From NCBI GenBank assembly GCA_012861695.1, contig JAAOOA010000532.1, positions 87,001-151,000 of the forward strand: a stretch of 64,000 bases of DNA, read 5' to 3'. The stretch comes from Trematomus loennbergii. Lineage: Eukaryota > Chordata > Actinopteri > Perciformes > Nototheniidae. Position numbers and translations under genes: made by a program. The stretch's first letter is position 1; each line of letters opens with the position of its first letter. Below are positions 11,477-22,462 of this stretch, piece after piece. The notes under the pieces are model-generated. The model did not search any database and was not told where the DNA came from. It was given only the letters and a program-made list of their open reading frames with translations.

Positions 11477-11895
11477 GTTAGAGACATTTCCGAATAATAC
11501 AGAGCTGCAGGACCCTGAAGGCATCATCTCCTGGTCCAATGGGATTTCTCCATGATACTTACACGTTTAGTTCAAAAGGATAATCTCCACATATTAACGC
11601 TACTTTATGATTTCTGAAGTAAAAAGCTAACGTTAGGCTATAAAGGAACTACCGGTCACATGACTTCACGTCGCCAGCACTAAGCTAAAGGCGGCTAATG
11701 TTGGCTTATGTGGTAGAGCAAAGCGTCAAAATGTCTTCAGCTCGTGTTAACCACAGACCTTACTTCAGGATAACAACCAAAAACACATTCAGAAAACCAT
11801 GGACCTCCAGACCAGGGGACTTCGGGGCTGATTCCTGCAGCTCTCTTTAGAAGTATTCTGCAGATGAGACATTAATAAACCGTGTTGTGTTATAG

Positions 11896-12174
11896 AGCCT
11901 GCTAGCATCCTAGAGAGAGCCGCCTCCATCAGTGTGAGCACAGGAGACTCGGCCACACTGGAGTGCACCATCACAGGAAGCCCAGAGCTCACAGTGAAAT
12001 GGTTCAAAGACGGCAAGGAGCTGATCAGTGGCCGTAAATATAAGACGAGCGTCAAGGAAAACACCGCCGTTCTAAAGATCCTCTCGGCAGATAAGGGAGA
12101 CTCTTCAGAGTACAGGATGGAGGTCTCCAACAAAGTGGGCAAAGACCAGTGCAGCAGCTCCGTCACTGTGCTAG
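11896..12174 (+). CDS. ttn: Titin exon: middle Ig, super-repeat A position 4
   Basis: Starts EPASILERAASISVSTGD; LECTITG, VKWFKDGKEL, EYRMEVSNKVG, where Met replaces the second Cys. 279 bases. The preceding 419-base intron holds nothing recognisable. Confidence 0.93.
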
Positions 12175-12251
12175 GTCAGTGTGAGAACCAAATAGTGTTT
12201 CATTCTGAAGAGATAGAGACAGGCAATCATTTGTTTGATATACTTCCACAG

Positions 12252-12538
12252 ATCGAGCCGTCCCACCATCCTTCACCAAGGCTCTGAAGAAGGTGGATGG
12301 CAGTGTTGGTAGTAATGTCACCTTGGAGTGCCGATTGGCTGGATCTCAGCCCATGGTTGTTAACTGGTTCAAAGATGATAAGGAGATCCACAGCGATGGC
12401 AAATATAAGGTTGACTTCACTGAGATTAAAGCCTCAGTGACGATAACGGGCCTGACACTGAGCGACGGGGGAGTTTATACCTGCCGGGCGGCTAATGGTG
12501 CCGGACAAAAAGAGACCAGCGGCATCTGTCCATTAAAG
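12252..12538 (+). CDS. ttn: Titin exon: middle Ig, super-repeat A position 5
   Basis: Starts DRAVPPSFTKALKKVDGS, the longer DxxxPPSF linker typical of this position; LECRLAG, VNWFKDDKEI, GVYTCRAANGAG. 287 bases; one base missing near 12522, after which the end reads SGxHLSIK in phase 1. Confidence 0.9.
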
Positions 12539-12640
12539 GTTAGAGCAGTCCCTTTAACATCAGCTTAAACAGCGACTGTACAAACCATCAGAAGGTATTG
12601 AAAGGCTCTGTTTGCTCTGTTTCTTCCCAAATAACTCCAG

Positions 12641-12918
12641 AACCTCCGGCCTTCACGGTGAGACCCGAGTCCCAGGACGCCTCACCGGGCTCACATGTTG
12701 TGATCAAATCAGCCTTTACAGGATCCGCTCCTCTGGTGGTTAAATGGTTTAGAGAGGAGAAGGAGGTGTTCACTGGGGGAAGTGTTTCATAAAGAAAGAC
12801 TCCTCTTCCAGCTCTCTGGAGCTTCAGTCTGTGAAACCCAGTGACTCGGCTAAATACACCTGCCAGGTGTCCAATGATGCTGGGAAGGTGGATTGCACCG
12901 CAGTCCTCTTTGTGAAAG
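12641..12918 (+). CDS. ttn: Titin exon: middle Ig, super-repeat A position 6
   Basis: Starts EPPAFTVRPESQDASPGS; VKWFREEKEV, AKYTCQVSNDAG. 278 bases; one G missing in the G run at 12775-12779 breaks the frame before KCFIKKDSSSS. Confidence 0.9.
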
Positions 12919-13007
12919 GTGCTGTTTCCTTCTCTCTAAAGTGTTGCACTGAACTGTGATTTTCTTTACTTCTTGTTTCTACTGTAACTGTTACTGTTCA
13001 ATTACAG

Positions 13008-13289
13008 AAGCCCCAACATTTACAATGAAGCTCGAGCCTTCACAGCTGCTGAAAAGCGGACAGCCTCTAAAGCTGTCCTGCAAAGTGCAAGGCACGCCTG
13101 TTATTACCATCAAATGGTTTCAAAATGGCTCAGAGATCTCTGCAGACCGCAGACACTGCATGTCCTTTGAGAGCTCTGTAGCGTCTCTGGAGGTGGACAG
13201 CTGCTCCGTGCAGGATAGTGGAGAGTTTGTGTGCACGGCGTCCAGCGAGGCCGGCAGCGACCAGTGCAGCAGCTCCGTCGCGGTCCAAG
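13008..13289 (+). CDS. ttn: Titin exon: middle Ig, super-repeat B position 1
   Basis: Starts EAPTFTMKLEPSQLLKSG; LSCKVQG, IKWFQNGSEI, GEFVCTASSEAG. 282 bases, phase 1-1. Confidence 0.93.
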
Positions 13290-13572
13290 GTTGGTTCAGA
13301 TTTCAGAGTTCACCCTAGAAAGATAGACTTAATACAGGCCTGAAGTCTGGTCCACATGTTTCTGTTCAATGCTGCAGACACTGGCAGGACTTCCTGTCTT
13401 TCAAAGACTCCATTCATCAGAGTTTCTAATCAGATCTTAAACAGCTCTCCTTTGGAGCTTACCCTGGAGTCTCTGAACAGCTGAATGAACTCTGTGGACC
13501 AGACTGACCTAGAACCTACTGTTCATTCCTCTGTTGCCTTTCAACTTACCATCTACCATCTTTGTCTTGTAG

Positions 13573-13851
13573 ACCCTCCAGAGTTTGTGAGGTCTTTTGA
13601 ATCAGCCGAGCTCATAAAGGGAGCCGACATTTTCTTGGAAGGACTCGTTTCAGGTTCCCCTCCATACGAAATAAACTGCTTCCTCAATGAGAAGCTGATC
13701 AGAAACGACCAAAGACATAAAGTCAGTGTTGAGAACGACACGGTCACTCTTCACATCTCAAAGTGTGAGATGGCTGACGCCGGCACGTACCGGTGCTCGG
13801 TTACTAACGATGTCGGAGACACTTCATGTTCTTGCCAGATTTCCCTGAAAG
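13573..13851 (+). CDS. ttn: Titin exon: middle Ig, super-repeat B position 2, core Trp replaced
   Basis: Starts DPPEFVRSFESAELIKGA. The C strand reads PPYEINCFLNEKLI: the near-invariant core Trp is Cys (TGC for TGG). The first Cys position is also lost (LEGLVSG), while GTYRCSVTNDVG keeps the second Cys. 279 bases. Confidence 0.92.
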
Positions 13852-14033
13852 GTTAGTCAACAGATAGTAAAACATACCAAGGTTATGTCTTTACATGGCG
13901 CCCTGGGTTCAACTTCTGTGCAATTCACCACACAATGTTTTCTGAAGTCTTTTTAGAGTATGTTATTAGTGCTGTGGCTCCTGTGTGTTTGTGTACACCT
14001 CCTACAGTCTGATCTGTGGTCTTCTCCCACTAG

Positions 14034-14312
14034 AACCCCCCTCATTTATTGAGAGACTAGAGGATATGTCCTGCATGGTGGGCTCTGAGCTCACTATGAA
14101 GTGTTTGTTGTCTGGATCACTTCCCATGACTCTCTGCTGGATCAAGGACGACATTGAGCTCTCAGAAGACGAGCACACTAAGATGTCTTATGAAACTCAA
14201 AGAGCAGAGTTGATTTTGAGAAATGCTCAGATATCCCACGGCGGGAAGTATGTGTGTCAGGCTCAGAATCGAGCCGGGACTCAGCGATGTGCCGCTGCGC
14301 TCATTGTCACAG
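14034..14312 (+). CDS. ttn: Titin exon: middle Ig, super-repeat B position 3
   Basis: Starts EPPSFIERLEDMSCMVGS; MKCLLSG, LCWIKDDIEL, GGKYVCQAQNRAG. 279 bases. Confidence 0.93.
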
Positions 14313-14427
14313 GTTTGTAGGACGTTTTATTGTCTTCTCTGCTTTCATGTCCAGCTTTCTGTTTACTCTGTCGCTTTAACGCCTGTCAGTGATAGCAGCT
14401 AACTGTGTCGGACTTGTTCAATCCCAG

Positions 14428-14706
14428 AGCCAGCAAGTATTTCAGAACAAGCGAGCTCCGTCAGTGTAACGCAGGGTGACCCGGCCCGGCTCGAGTGCCG
14501 CTTCTCAGGCACCAAGCCGCTCAGGTGCAGGTGGATGAAGGCGGGTCAGGAGCTGACGTCAGGCAGGAGGTTCAGGGTTCAGAGCTCAGACTGCAGCTCG
14601 GTGCTGTGTCTCAGTCAAACAGAGCTCAGGGACAGCGGGGAATACTGCTTCCAGGTTTCTAACGCCTCCGGCTGCAGCTCTTGTGAGGCAGCCGTTACTA
14701 TCTTAG
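14428..14706 (+). CDS. ttn: Titin exon: middle Ig, super-repeat B position 4
   Basis: Starts EPASISEQASSVSVTQGD; LECRFSG, CRWMKAGQEL, GEYCFQVSNASG. 279 bases. Confidence 0.93.
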
Positions 14707-14796
14707 GTCAGTTTATTCAGAGGTTTTATAACTCTAATGAGTCTATTTCCTTTATTCAAGCAGCTGAACACTGTTTCTGCACTCTGCATGTCTTAG

Positions 14797-15084
14797 ATCA
14801 GATGTTTCCACCGTCTTTCACGAGAGGGCTGACGGAGATAGAAGCTATCAGAGGATCGTTTGCTCATCTGGAGTGCCTGGTGTCCGGCTCGCTGCCGATG
14901 ACAGTACAGTGGTTCAGAGAGGAGGAGGAGATCCGCTCTGATGATAAACACAAGTGCTCTTTCTATGAAAATGTTGCTTTCCTGGAGATCAGTGGTGTGG
15001 ACAGTACAGAGAGCGGCAGATATACGTGCATGGCTTCAAACAGGGCAGGATCAGAGCGGAGCTCCGGGGCGGTGGTGGTCAAAG
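14797..15084 (+). CDS. ttn: Titin exon: middle Ig, super-repeat B position 5
   Basis: Starts DQMFPPSFTRGLTEIEAIRG; LECLVSG, VQWFREEEEI, GRYTCMASNRAG. 288 bases, the length shared by all position-5 exons. Confidence 0.93.
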
Positions 15085-15171
15085 GTTAGACTTTATCCTC
15101 ACAACTCTGTACCAGGTTCACATATGATATGTTGTTTTACAAGTTATAACAACAGTGTTATCCACCAACAG

Positions 15172-15450
15172 ATCCACCATGCATCTTTGAAAAGCCTGAG
15201 TCCATGAGTGTGTTGCCGGGGTCAATGGTTAGGTTTCATGTTGGCGTCTCTGGCACGCCGCCGCTGACCATCAAATGGTTTACAAACAGGAAGGAGATGA
15301 TATCCAGTGCTGATCGCTCTGTAGTCAGACACACCTCGTCCAGCTCTCTGGAGCTTCTCTCTGCTAAAGCTTCTGACTCTGGAGAGTATGTGTGTGAGAT
15401 ACAGAACGCTGTGGGCGCCACTTCCTGTCGGGCAACACTCTCTGTGAAAG
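15172..15450 (+). CDS. ttn: Titin exon: middle Ig, super-repeat B position 6
   Basis: Starts DPPCIFEKPESMSVLPGS; FHVGVSG, IKWFTNRKEM, GEYVCEIQNAVG. 279 bases. Confidence 0.93.
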
Positions 15451-15530
15451 GTTCATATTAGTCTCTTTATCACTAGTCTTTACTTTGTTCTGACCACCAT
15501 ACTCAATAACTCCTGTGTGTGCTTTTCCAG

Positions 15531-15812
15531 AACCGCCCTTTTTCATTGACAAACCGGAGGGTGTGTCAGTGGTCAGAGTGGGAGGCAATCAGGTGTTTGA
15601 GTGTCAGGTGGGGGGCTCTCCTCCGATCTCTGTGCGCTGGTTCAGAGACGGAGCTGAGATGCACCAGAGCGTCAAACACCAGACAGCGTTTCAAAACTCT
15701 GCAGCCACGTTAGAGATCAGGGAAGTTAGTGAGCATGATGGCGGGAAATACTTCTGTGAAGCCTCCAACGAGGCCGGGACAGAGAGCTGCAGCGTGGAGC
15801 TGGAAGTGATAG
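15531..15812 (+). CDS. ttn: Titin exon: middle Ig, super-repeat C position 1
   Basis: Starts EPPFFIDKPEGVSVVRVG; FECQVGG, VRWFRDGAEM, GGKYFCEASNEAG. 282 bases. Confidence 0.93.
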
Positions 15813-15898
15813 GTTGGTGTCCCTCGTGTTACAGATAAATTCTGCTTCACTGAAACAAACCACAGCCTGCTTCAGTTCCTCTGCTTTCTCTATTTCAG

Positions 15899-16174
15899 AG
15901 CCTCCTCGGTTTGCTGCAGAGCTGACGTCTCTGGAAGTTGTTAAATGTTCTCCAGCTGTGTTTGCATGCAAAGTGAGAGGAAGTTCTCCGTTTAAGGTCA
16001 CATGGTTCAAAGATAAACAGCCAATCAAATCCAGTAAGAAGTATATCATCGCTGATGGTGAAAATGTGAGCTTGCAGATCCAGGACTGTAACGCTGGGGA
16101 TTCTGGGCCGTATCAGTGCATGGTAGCCAACGAGGCTGGCAGTTGTTCCAGTTTTGCGGTGTTATCTCTGAAAG
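15899..16174 (+). CDS. ttn: Titin exon: middle Ig, super-repeat C position 2
   Basis: Starts EPPRFAAELTSLEVVKCS; FACKVRG, VTWFKDKQPI, GPYQCMVANEAG. 276 bases, one codon shorter than its equivalents. Confidence 0.93.
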
Positions 16175-16260
16175 GTTGGTTTTACATACCACTGACATTT
16201 ATTAGTTTTACACCTCTGAACACTTTCTGTTAATACAACCACATCCTTCCTTTGCATTAG

Positions 16261-16538
16261 TCCTTCCAACATTTGTAAAGAAGATGGAGAATGTATCCAC
16301 TAATCTGGGAGAGGTGGCGTTGTTTCGCTGCACAGTGGAGGGCTCTCAGCCTCTCTGTGTCTACTGGCTGAAGGACGGGACCTGGATCCCAGAGGGTCCA
16401 CAGATTGAGAGGATGTTTGAGAACAAAGAGGCAGTCCTCAGGATCCCCTCCTGTGAGGCGACTCACAGCGGGGGTACACCTGCCAGGTGGTGAACGAGGC
16501 CGGGCAGGTCACATGCTTTGCCTCCCTGCTCGTGCAAG
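16261..16538 (+). CDS. ttn: Titin exon: middle Ig, super-repeat C position 3
   Basis: Starts VLPTFVKKMENVSTNLGE; FRCTVEG, VYWLKDGTWI, YTCQVVNEAG. 278 bases; one G missing in the G run just before 16475 shifts the frame. Confidence 0.9.
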
Positions 16539-16623
16539 GTACTGCTGCTTCATGCATAACATTACAGGTAGCTTTAATGCTGTCTACAACAAGTGCACTC
16601 ACCTCTTTGTCCCGGTGTTTTAG

Positions 16624-16903
16624 AACCACCAACCATCCAAGAGAAGCCAGAGGTAGTCAAAGTGACCTGTGGAGACCCGGTTAGTCTGGAGTGCAGGGTA
16701 GCAGGAACTCCTCCGATCAGGTTGAGGTGGACTAAAGATGGCAGAGAGCTCCAGTGTAGCAGGAAGCTCCACCTCTGCTACGAGAACAACCTCAGCAGTG
16801 TTAGCATGCAGCACGTCTGAGCAGCAGGACGGGGGGGAGTATCTGCTGGAGGCCTCCAATTCTGTCGGGACCTGCAGCTGTAAAGTCCTGCTGCTGGTTT
16901 TAG
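16624..16903 (+). CDS. ttn: Titin exon: middle Ig, super-repeat C position 4
   Basis: Starts EPPTIQEKPEVVKVTCGD; LECRVAG, LRWTKDGREL, then EYLLEASNSVG. 280 bases, one more than expected; an extra base near 16812 breaks the frame at SMQ/TSEQQDGGEY. Confidence 0.9.
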
Positions 16904-16993
16904 GTTTGTGAAGATACTCCACAGCTTAGGACAAATACCTTAGAACAGATTCTCTCTCTGACTCTAATGATCTTTTAATTTCACTCTGAACAG

Positions 16994-17281
16994 AGGAAGT
17001 AATCCCTCCAACGTTCGTTAGGAAGTTAACAAACACTCAAGCCATCATGGGTTCAGTGGTTACCTTGCAGTGCAAAGCTGCCGGGTCTCTTCCAATGTCT
17101 GTTGAATGGAGCAAAGGGAAAGATGACATCTCTAAGAGCTCCAGATATAACCTCCTGCATGTTGGAAACACTGTGTCGCTGGAGTTGAAACTGAGCGGGA
17201 GCGCTGACACGGGGGAATACTCCTGTAAAGTGATGAACGCTGCAGGCAGCTGTGTGTGCAGTGCAGTGCTCACCGCTAAAG
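16994..17281 (+). CDS. ttn: Titin exon: middle Ig, super-repeat C position 5
   Basis: Starts EEVIPPTFVRKLTNTQAI; LQCKAAG, VEWSKGKDDI, GEYSCKVMNAAG. 288 bases. Confidence 0.93.
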
Positions 17282-17361
17282 GTTAGCATCCAAACGTTAT
17301 ACATGATGTACTCCGAGGCTGTGAGTCCTGTGAAGTAATCATCTCTCTGTGTGGGTTTTAG

Positions 17362-17639
17362 TGCCACCGAGGTTTGTAGCTGAGCTCGAGTCTCAGGCTG
17401 TCGCTCAGAACTCCACGGTGCTCTTCAGAAGTGTCTTTGAGGGAACTTCTCCGTTAACGGTGAAATGGTTCAAGGATGGCATGGAGCTCGTCCCCGGGCC
17501 GAGGTGTTCGATCAGCCGGAAGGAATACTCCTCGTCCGTAGAGCTCCCCGCCGTCGGGATGCAGCACTCTGGGTTTACTCGTGTCACGTTAGCAACGCAG
17601 CGGGCGTTGTGAACTCTGCAGTGGAGTTGTTGGTGAAAG
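17362..17639 (+). CDS. ttn: Titin exon: middle Ig, super-repeat C position 6
   Basis: Starts VPPRFVAELESQAVAQNS; VKWFKDGMEL, YSCHVSNAAG. 278 bases; one base missing in the G run near 17572. Confidence 0.9.
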
Positions 17640-17832
17640 GTTGGACTTCTTTTTTATCGTCCTCCCACCATTATAACTCCATCTTTTTTTAAAAGCTCCT
17701 TATTCTTTATTCCCTCCACCTGACCACCTCTTTCCTCCCCAGGAGTTTGTGTTGTGTTCAGTCACCTCCCTCCCTCCCTCCCTCCATTCATTCATCCACT
17801 CATAGTAACTTGATCTTTCTTTGACTTTGCAG

Positions 17833-18114
17833 AGCCCCCTCAGTTTGTCCTGAAACTCCCCCCCACTACGTTTGTGAAGCAGTGTGAGGGATACCGTTTC
17901 CAATGCAAGGCCATCGCCTCGCGCTCCCTGAAAATGTGCTGGTATAAAAATGACCAAAAGATAACGGACGGAGACAACTATAAAACGATGTTTGTCGACT
18001 CGACTGCACACCTGCAGTTGCAAAGCACCAGGTTTGCGGATAGCGGCGTCTTCACCTGTGAGGCGCACAACGATGCTGGCAGTGTGAGCTGCAGCACCGT
18101 GCTCACTGTCCAAG
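17833..18114 (+). CDS. ttn: Titin exon: middle Ig, super-repeat D position 1
   Basis: Starts EPPQFVLKLPPTTFVKQC; FQCKAIA, MCWYKNDQKI, GVFTCEAHNDAG. 282 bases. Confidence 0.93.
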
Positions 18115-18906
18115 GTCAGCTATCCAGCGGGTGTTTCTGCCTCACGTCCATGTGGTCCCTCTAAACTTGTGTGGCATGAAAATAAGGAATGAACACCCCC
18201 CCGTGATGCAGATTTTAATATTACGTCTTGAGTTTGACTTTTCTTATGAGTGTTTTTGGAAACGTCAGCATGATACAAACAGTTGCTCCCTGTCTCAGTG
18301 CGAAATCAGATTGTTTTCTTCCAGTGTGTTCGACAGCATGAGTGTCTCTTTTTTTAGGCATGTTTTTCCCTATTTGTGGAATGACCTCAGAAGACTTGTG
18401 TTTTTCCATCTCAAAGCTGGAGTGCAGTGTGTTGTCTCCCCCCTCTGAGAGTCATTACCATATTGGAGAACACAGGGGATGTTCAGAGAAGTAGAAAACT
18501 TGCGTTCAGAAGATGGAAATGCTCGTTATGACTCGAGGAAGATGTGGCGAGGTTCATCAGCACATCTGCGTCATACTGCAGAACACACAGCGCTAATCTT
18601 CCCTGTTATTTTGTGAACTTGTTTTCCTCAAAATGAACGTATATTTGTTTTAAAAGTCCTGCGCTCCAGCTTTAAGTCCTGATTTCTCACTAATGAACTT
18701 CTTGTTGGCGTCTGGATGGATTCCCTCGCATGGACTGGATATGAGCATGACCCTGACCCAGAAATCATGTCCCATGGACTGAACATGAGCATGACCCTGA
18801 CCACAAATCATGTCCCATGGACTGAATATGAGCATGACCCTGACCACAAATCATGTCCCATGGATTGTTCTGCAGTTTATTAATATATCTCTGATATATC
18901 TTCCAG
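18115..18906. other. Intron with a short 43-base tandem repeat
   Basis: About 790 bases without an exon. Bases 18730-18866 carry about three copies of a unit containing GAGCATGACCCTGACC followed by AATCATGTCCCATGGA. The rest shows nothing. Confidence 0.65.
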
Positions 18907-19185
18907 AGTCCCCATCCTTTATCAAAACTCCCAGTCCCGTAGAGGGCGTTAAAGGGAAAGAGGCCAGCCTGCACTGTGAGGTGTACGGCACTCCGCCTTT
19001 CGTGGTTAACTGGTACAAAGAGAAGCGGCCATTGAAGGAGAGCAGGAAGTATAAGATGGTCAGTGAAGGCAGCTCAGCCACGCTCCACATTGTGAAGCTG
19101 GAGCAGGAGGACGCCGGCCTCTACGAGTGCAGAGTGTCCAACAATGTAGAAAGTGCAACCTGTCGCACTACCATTAGCCTGAGAG
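18907..19185 (+). CDS. ttn: Titin exon: middle Ig, super-repeat D position 2
   Basis: Starts ESPSFIKTPSPVEGVKGK; LHCEVYG, VNWYKEKRPL, GLYECRVSNNVE. 279 bases. Confidence 0.93.
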
Positions 19186-19266
19186 GTCAGTACACAGTCA
19201 AAGGTCATTTCATTAGCATCTAGTCTTAGTGATTAGCTCACCTTTAATCTCTCCATCAATACTCAG

Positions 19267-19548
19267 AAAAACCAACGTTTGTGAAGAAGCTGGTGGACCA
19301 GACGGTGAGCGTCGGCCATCAGCTGACTCTGAGCGCCACGGTGAGAGGCTCTGAGGCCGTGACCGTGTCCTGGGTGCAGGACAAGGATCACATCCTCAGA
19401 GATGGGGACAACAGGAAGATCACCTTTGAGAATAATGTGGTCACCCTTGTGGTGCCTAAAGCTGACTCCACCACCGCTGGCAAATACACCTGCCGGCTGA
19501 GCAGCGAGTCTGGCGTTGTGGAGTCCGTCTCCCAAGTGACGGTTCTAG
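19267..19548 (+). CDS. ttn: Titin exon: middle Ig, super-repeat D position 3
   Basis: Starts EKPTFVKKLVDQTVSVGH; LSATVRG (no first Cys), VSWVQDKDHI, FENNVVT, GKYTCRLSSESG. 282 bases. Confidence 0.93.
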
Positions 19549-19631
19549 GTTGGTAGACCTCCTTTAGACTTTAGTACATAACTGCCAGGTCAGGATTTCT
19601 TTAGATTAATAACTTCTTCCCTGATTTTTAG

Positions 19632-19910
19632 AACCCGCCGCTATTGTGGATAGCCCAGAGTCCCTGAACGTGAAGTCAGGAGAGAACGTCTCTCTTGAGG
19701 TCAGAGTGTCTGGCTCTCCAGAGCTGAACGTTAAGTGGTTCAAAGATAGCAAAGTGCTGTCTGCTGGCGCCAAGTACCAGACGTCCTTCACAAAGAAGGT
19801 GGCCGTCCTGAAGCTCCGCTCTGCTGACAAAGCAGACGCCGGAGAGTACAAGCTAGAGATCACCAATAACGTTGGTACCGCCTCTTGCAAAACTAAACTC
19901 TCCGTCTCAG
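19632..19910 (+). CDS. ttn: Titin exon: middle Ig, super-repeat D position 4
   Basis: Starts EPAAIVDSPESLNVKSGE; LEVRVSG, VKWFKDSKVL, GEYKLEITNNVG. Both core Cys positions are non-Cys (Val, Leu). 279 bases. Confidence 0.93.
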
Positions 19911-20001
19911 GTTTGTCAGGTTTCTAGATTTACATTTTGAACTTTTTGTATCAAAAGTTAGCTCCGAATTGATTCATAACTGGTTGTTTTTTTGACAATA
20001 G

Positions 20002-20289
20002 ATAAGTTGATTCCACCGAGCTTCATCAGGAAGCTGAGAGACACCCAGCTTGTTGTTGGTAAGCCGGGCGAGATGGACTGTAAGGTTGCTGGCTCTGCTC
20101 CTTTAACCACTTCCTGGTTCCACAACGGCCAGGAGGTCAAGAGCGGGCCGAGCTACGACATTAGCTGCACCGATAACACCTGCAGACTGAGAGTCCCCAC
20201 AATCTGCATGTCCGACTCTGGCAAGTACACCTGTAAAGCTGTAAATGCTGCAGGGGCCAGTGAGACCAGTGCTTCCATGAATGTGACAG
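20002..20289 (+). CDS. ttn: Titin exon: middle Ig, super-repeat D position 5
   Basis: Starts [47 protein letters not shown]. 288 bases. Confidence 0.93.
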
Positions 20290-20388
20290 GTCAGTAGGCG
20301 TGAATAGAGTCCAGTAAATTCCCCAACGTGGACGCTTTGAAGTGGTGATTAAATCTCTTACAACTCATCTTCTTTATTTGAAACCCAG

Positions 20389-20666
20389 AACCTCCATCCT
20401 TTGTGGAAAAGCCAGAAGCAAAGGAAACGCTGCCCGGCAAAAACGTGTCTTTCTCGGCTAAAGTGAAAGGTAGCGCCCCCCTGAAGGTGAAATGGTTCAG
20501 GGGAGCCAAGGAGATGCAGCATGGCCGGGGCTGCGAGCTGGCCCTGAAGGATGGGGTCGCCTCTTTGGTGCTCCAAAAGGTGGAGAAGGCCCACGCAGGA
20601 GAGTACACCTGCCAGATCATTAACAACGCAGGGAAGAGAGCTGCCCTGTGAACCTGTTTGTGAAAG
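20389..20666 (+). CDS. ttn: Titin exon: middle Ig, super-repeat D position 6
   Basis: Starts [40 protein letters not shown]. 278 bases; one base missing near 20636 (NNAGK then SCPVNLFVK in the next frame). Confidence 0.9.
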
Positions 20667-20744
20667 GTTTGTTAGCATTATCCTTGTTTAACTTCTTCTT
20701 CTGAGTGAGCTTCGTGTTACTGACGATGAAATTACCTCTCTCAG

Positions 20745-21026
20745 AACCGGTGCACTTTGTGAAGAAACTGAGGGACGTTTCCTCTGAGAAGGGGAAGCCT
20801 CTGTTGCTCGAGGTCACATTTGCAGGCACTCCCAGAACCAACGTGACCTGGAAGAAGGATGGTAAACTCATCTGGGCCTCGTACCAATACAATGTGACCA
20901 CCACAGACTCCTCCTGCATCCTGGAGGTCCTTAACGCAGACAGGGTGGAGGCCACCGGTAGATACTCTTGTGAAGTAGACAACGGAGTCGGAAGTGACAG
21001 ATGCGAAGCACAGATTTCAATTCTAG
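20745..21026 (+). CDS. ttn: Titin exon: middle Ig, WASY subtype copy 1 (founder-like)
   Basis: Starts EPVHFVKKLRDVSSEKGK; VTWKKDGKLIWASYQYN, ILEVLNADR, GRYSCEVDNGVG. 282 bases. Occupies the position of a single equivalent Ig in the mammalian super-repeat. Confidence 0.93.
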
Positions 21027-21115
21027 GTAAAATGATGAAGCAGCATGAAGGGTTTATTCATTCAGTCAATAATTCATTCTTTCATGTGATCATAAACCAC
21101 CATCTTCTGCTTCAG

Positions 21116-21394
21116 AACGACCGTACTTTGTTGAAAAGATGGAGCCAGTGGAGGTATGTCTGGGCCAAGCGGTTACCTTGAAATGCAGTATTTTAGGAAC
21201 TCCCGACATCTCCCTAGCTTGGTTTAGAGCCGGCGGGAAGCTCCGCAAATCTGACATCTGCTCCATGGAGTTCTCTAAAGGTGTTGCCACTTTGAAACTG
21301 ACCAAAACCACCAAGTTTGATCACGGTGAATACGTCTGCACGGCAGATAACCGGATCGGATCGGCCTCTGCCAGCTGTAACGTGACAGTGACAG
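21116..21394 (+). CDS. ttn: Titin exon: middle Ig between WASY copies 1 and 2
   Basis: Starts ERPYFVEKMEPVEVCLGQ; LKCSILG, LAWFRAGGKL, GEYVCTADNRIG. 279 bases. A different subtype: the domain that follows the WASY-type Ig in the ancestral order. Confidence 0.93.
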
Positions 21395-21624
21395 GTGATG
21401 CTTGTTTACATACTACTTTATTTAAATCAACCCTGCGTGGTCTTGTTCAGAGTTTTCCTACCTTATATATGATAATGTTTTCTCTGGTTATAAACTCTTG
21501 GGTAAATACACATTTCTTTAAGTAGTTCTCTGACTGTTGGTAAATGTGATCCATAAAGCCTAGCCTTTGAAGTAAATGCATGGCAGTATAACCACCTGTC
21601 TAACACACGCCTTGCTTCTCTCAG

Positions 21625-21903
21625 AACCCGTGCGCTTTATCAAGAAACTGGAAGACACTACTTTCATAGTTGGTAAGCCTCTGACTCTGGTGTGCACGTA
21701 CGCCGGCAGCCAGAGGGTCTACGTCACCTGGAAGAAGGACGGCAAGATGATCTGGGCGTCTTATCAGTATAACGTTAGGACGACTGATTCAGTTTGCTTC
21801 CTGGACGTCCTCAACAGCGACCGCCCAGAGGCAGCTGGGACTTACACTTGCGAAATTTCCAACAAAGCGGGAACGGACGTCTGCCACGCTCGTGTCACCC
21901 TAG
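21625..21903 (+). CDS. ttn: Titin exon: middle Ig, WASY subtype copy 2
   Basis: Starts EPVRFIKKLEDTTFIVGK; LVCTYAGSQRVYVTWKKDG, IWASYQYNVRTT, FLDVLNSDR, GTYTCEISNKAG. 279 bases, ending VTLG like the following copies. Confidence 0.93.
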
Positions 21904-22075
21904 GTAAAGTCACAACTCTTAACACACCACTATTAACTGTGTCCGCCTGTTGTATAGAGCATTACAGCGGTTTGTGGTCTTTAAGTAGGGTTCAATAAAG
22001 TGTAGACCACCATCTGCCTGCTAGCATAACATACTGTAGGCTTCATGCAACTAACCCAACCATTACTCCTCTCAG

Positions 22076-22354
22076 AGCCGCCGTGCTTCCAAACAAAGCT
22101 GGAAGACACACTTTTCAGACTCGGTGAACCTCTGAGCCTCAGGTGTACGTACACCGGGAGCCAGAGGATGAGCGTCACCTGGAAGAAAGACGGTAAACTC
22201 ATCTGGGCTTCATACAAGTACAACGTTAAGACCACCAAAGATTCCTGCGTCCTGGAGGTCCTCAACAGCGACCGCAAAGAGGCCGTAGGAAAATACACGT
22301 GTGAACTGTCTAACGCTGCGGGAACCGATATCTGCCACGCCAATGTCAAACTAG
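22076..22354 (+). CDS. ttn: Titin exon: middle Ig, WASY subtype copy 3
   Basis: Starts EPPCFQTKLEDTLFRLGE; LRCTYTGSQRMSVTWKKDG, IWASYKYNVKTT, GKYTCELSNAAG. 279 bases. Confidence 0.93.
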
Positions 22355-22462
22355 GTAACACACCTGAGCACCTCTCCTCTTTACAGCCATGTTTATCACA
22401 GGGTATATCATGTCATCTGTTATCTTCTAACACTAACACAACACTGCTAATTGATTTCTTAG

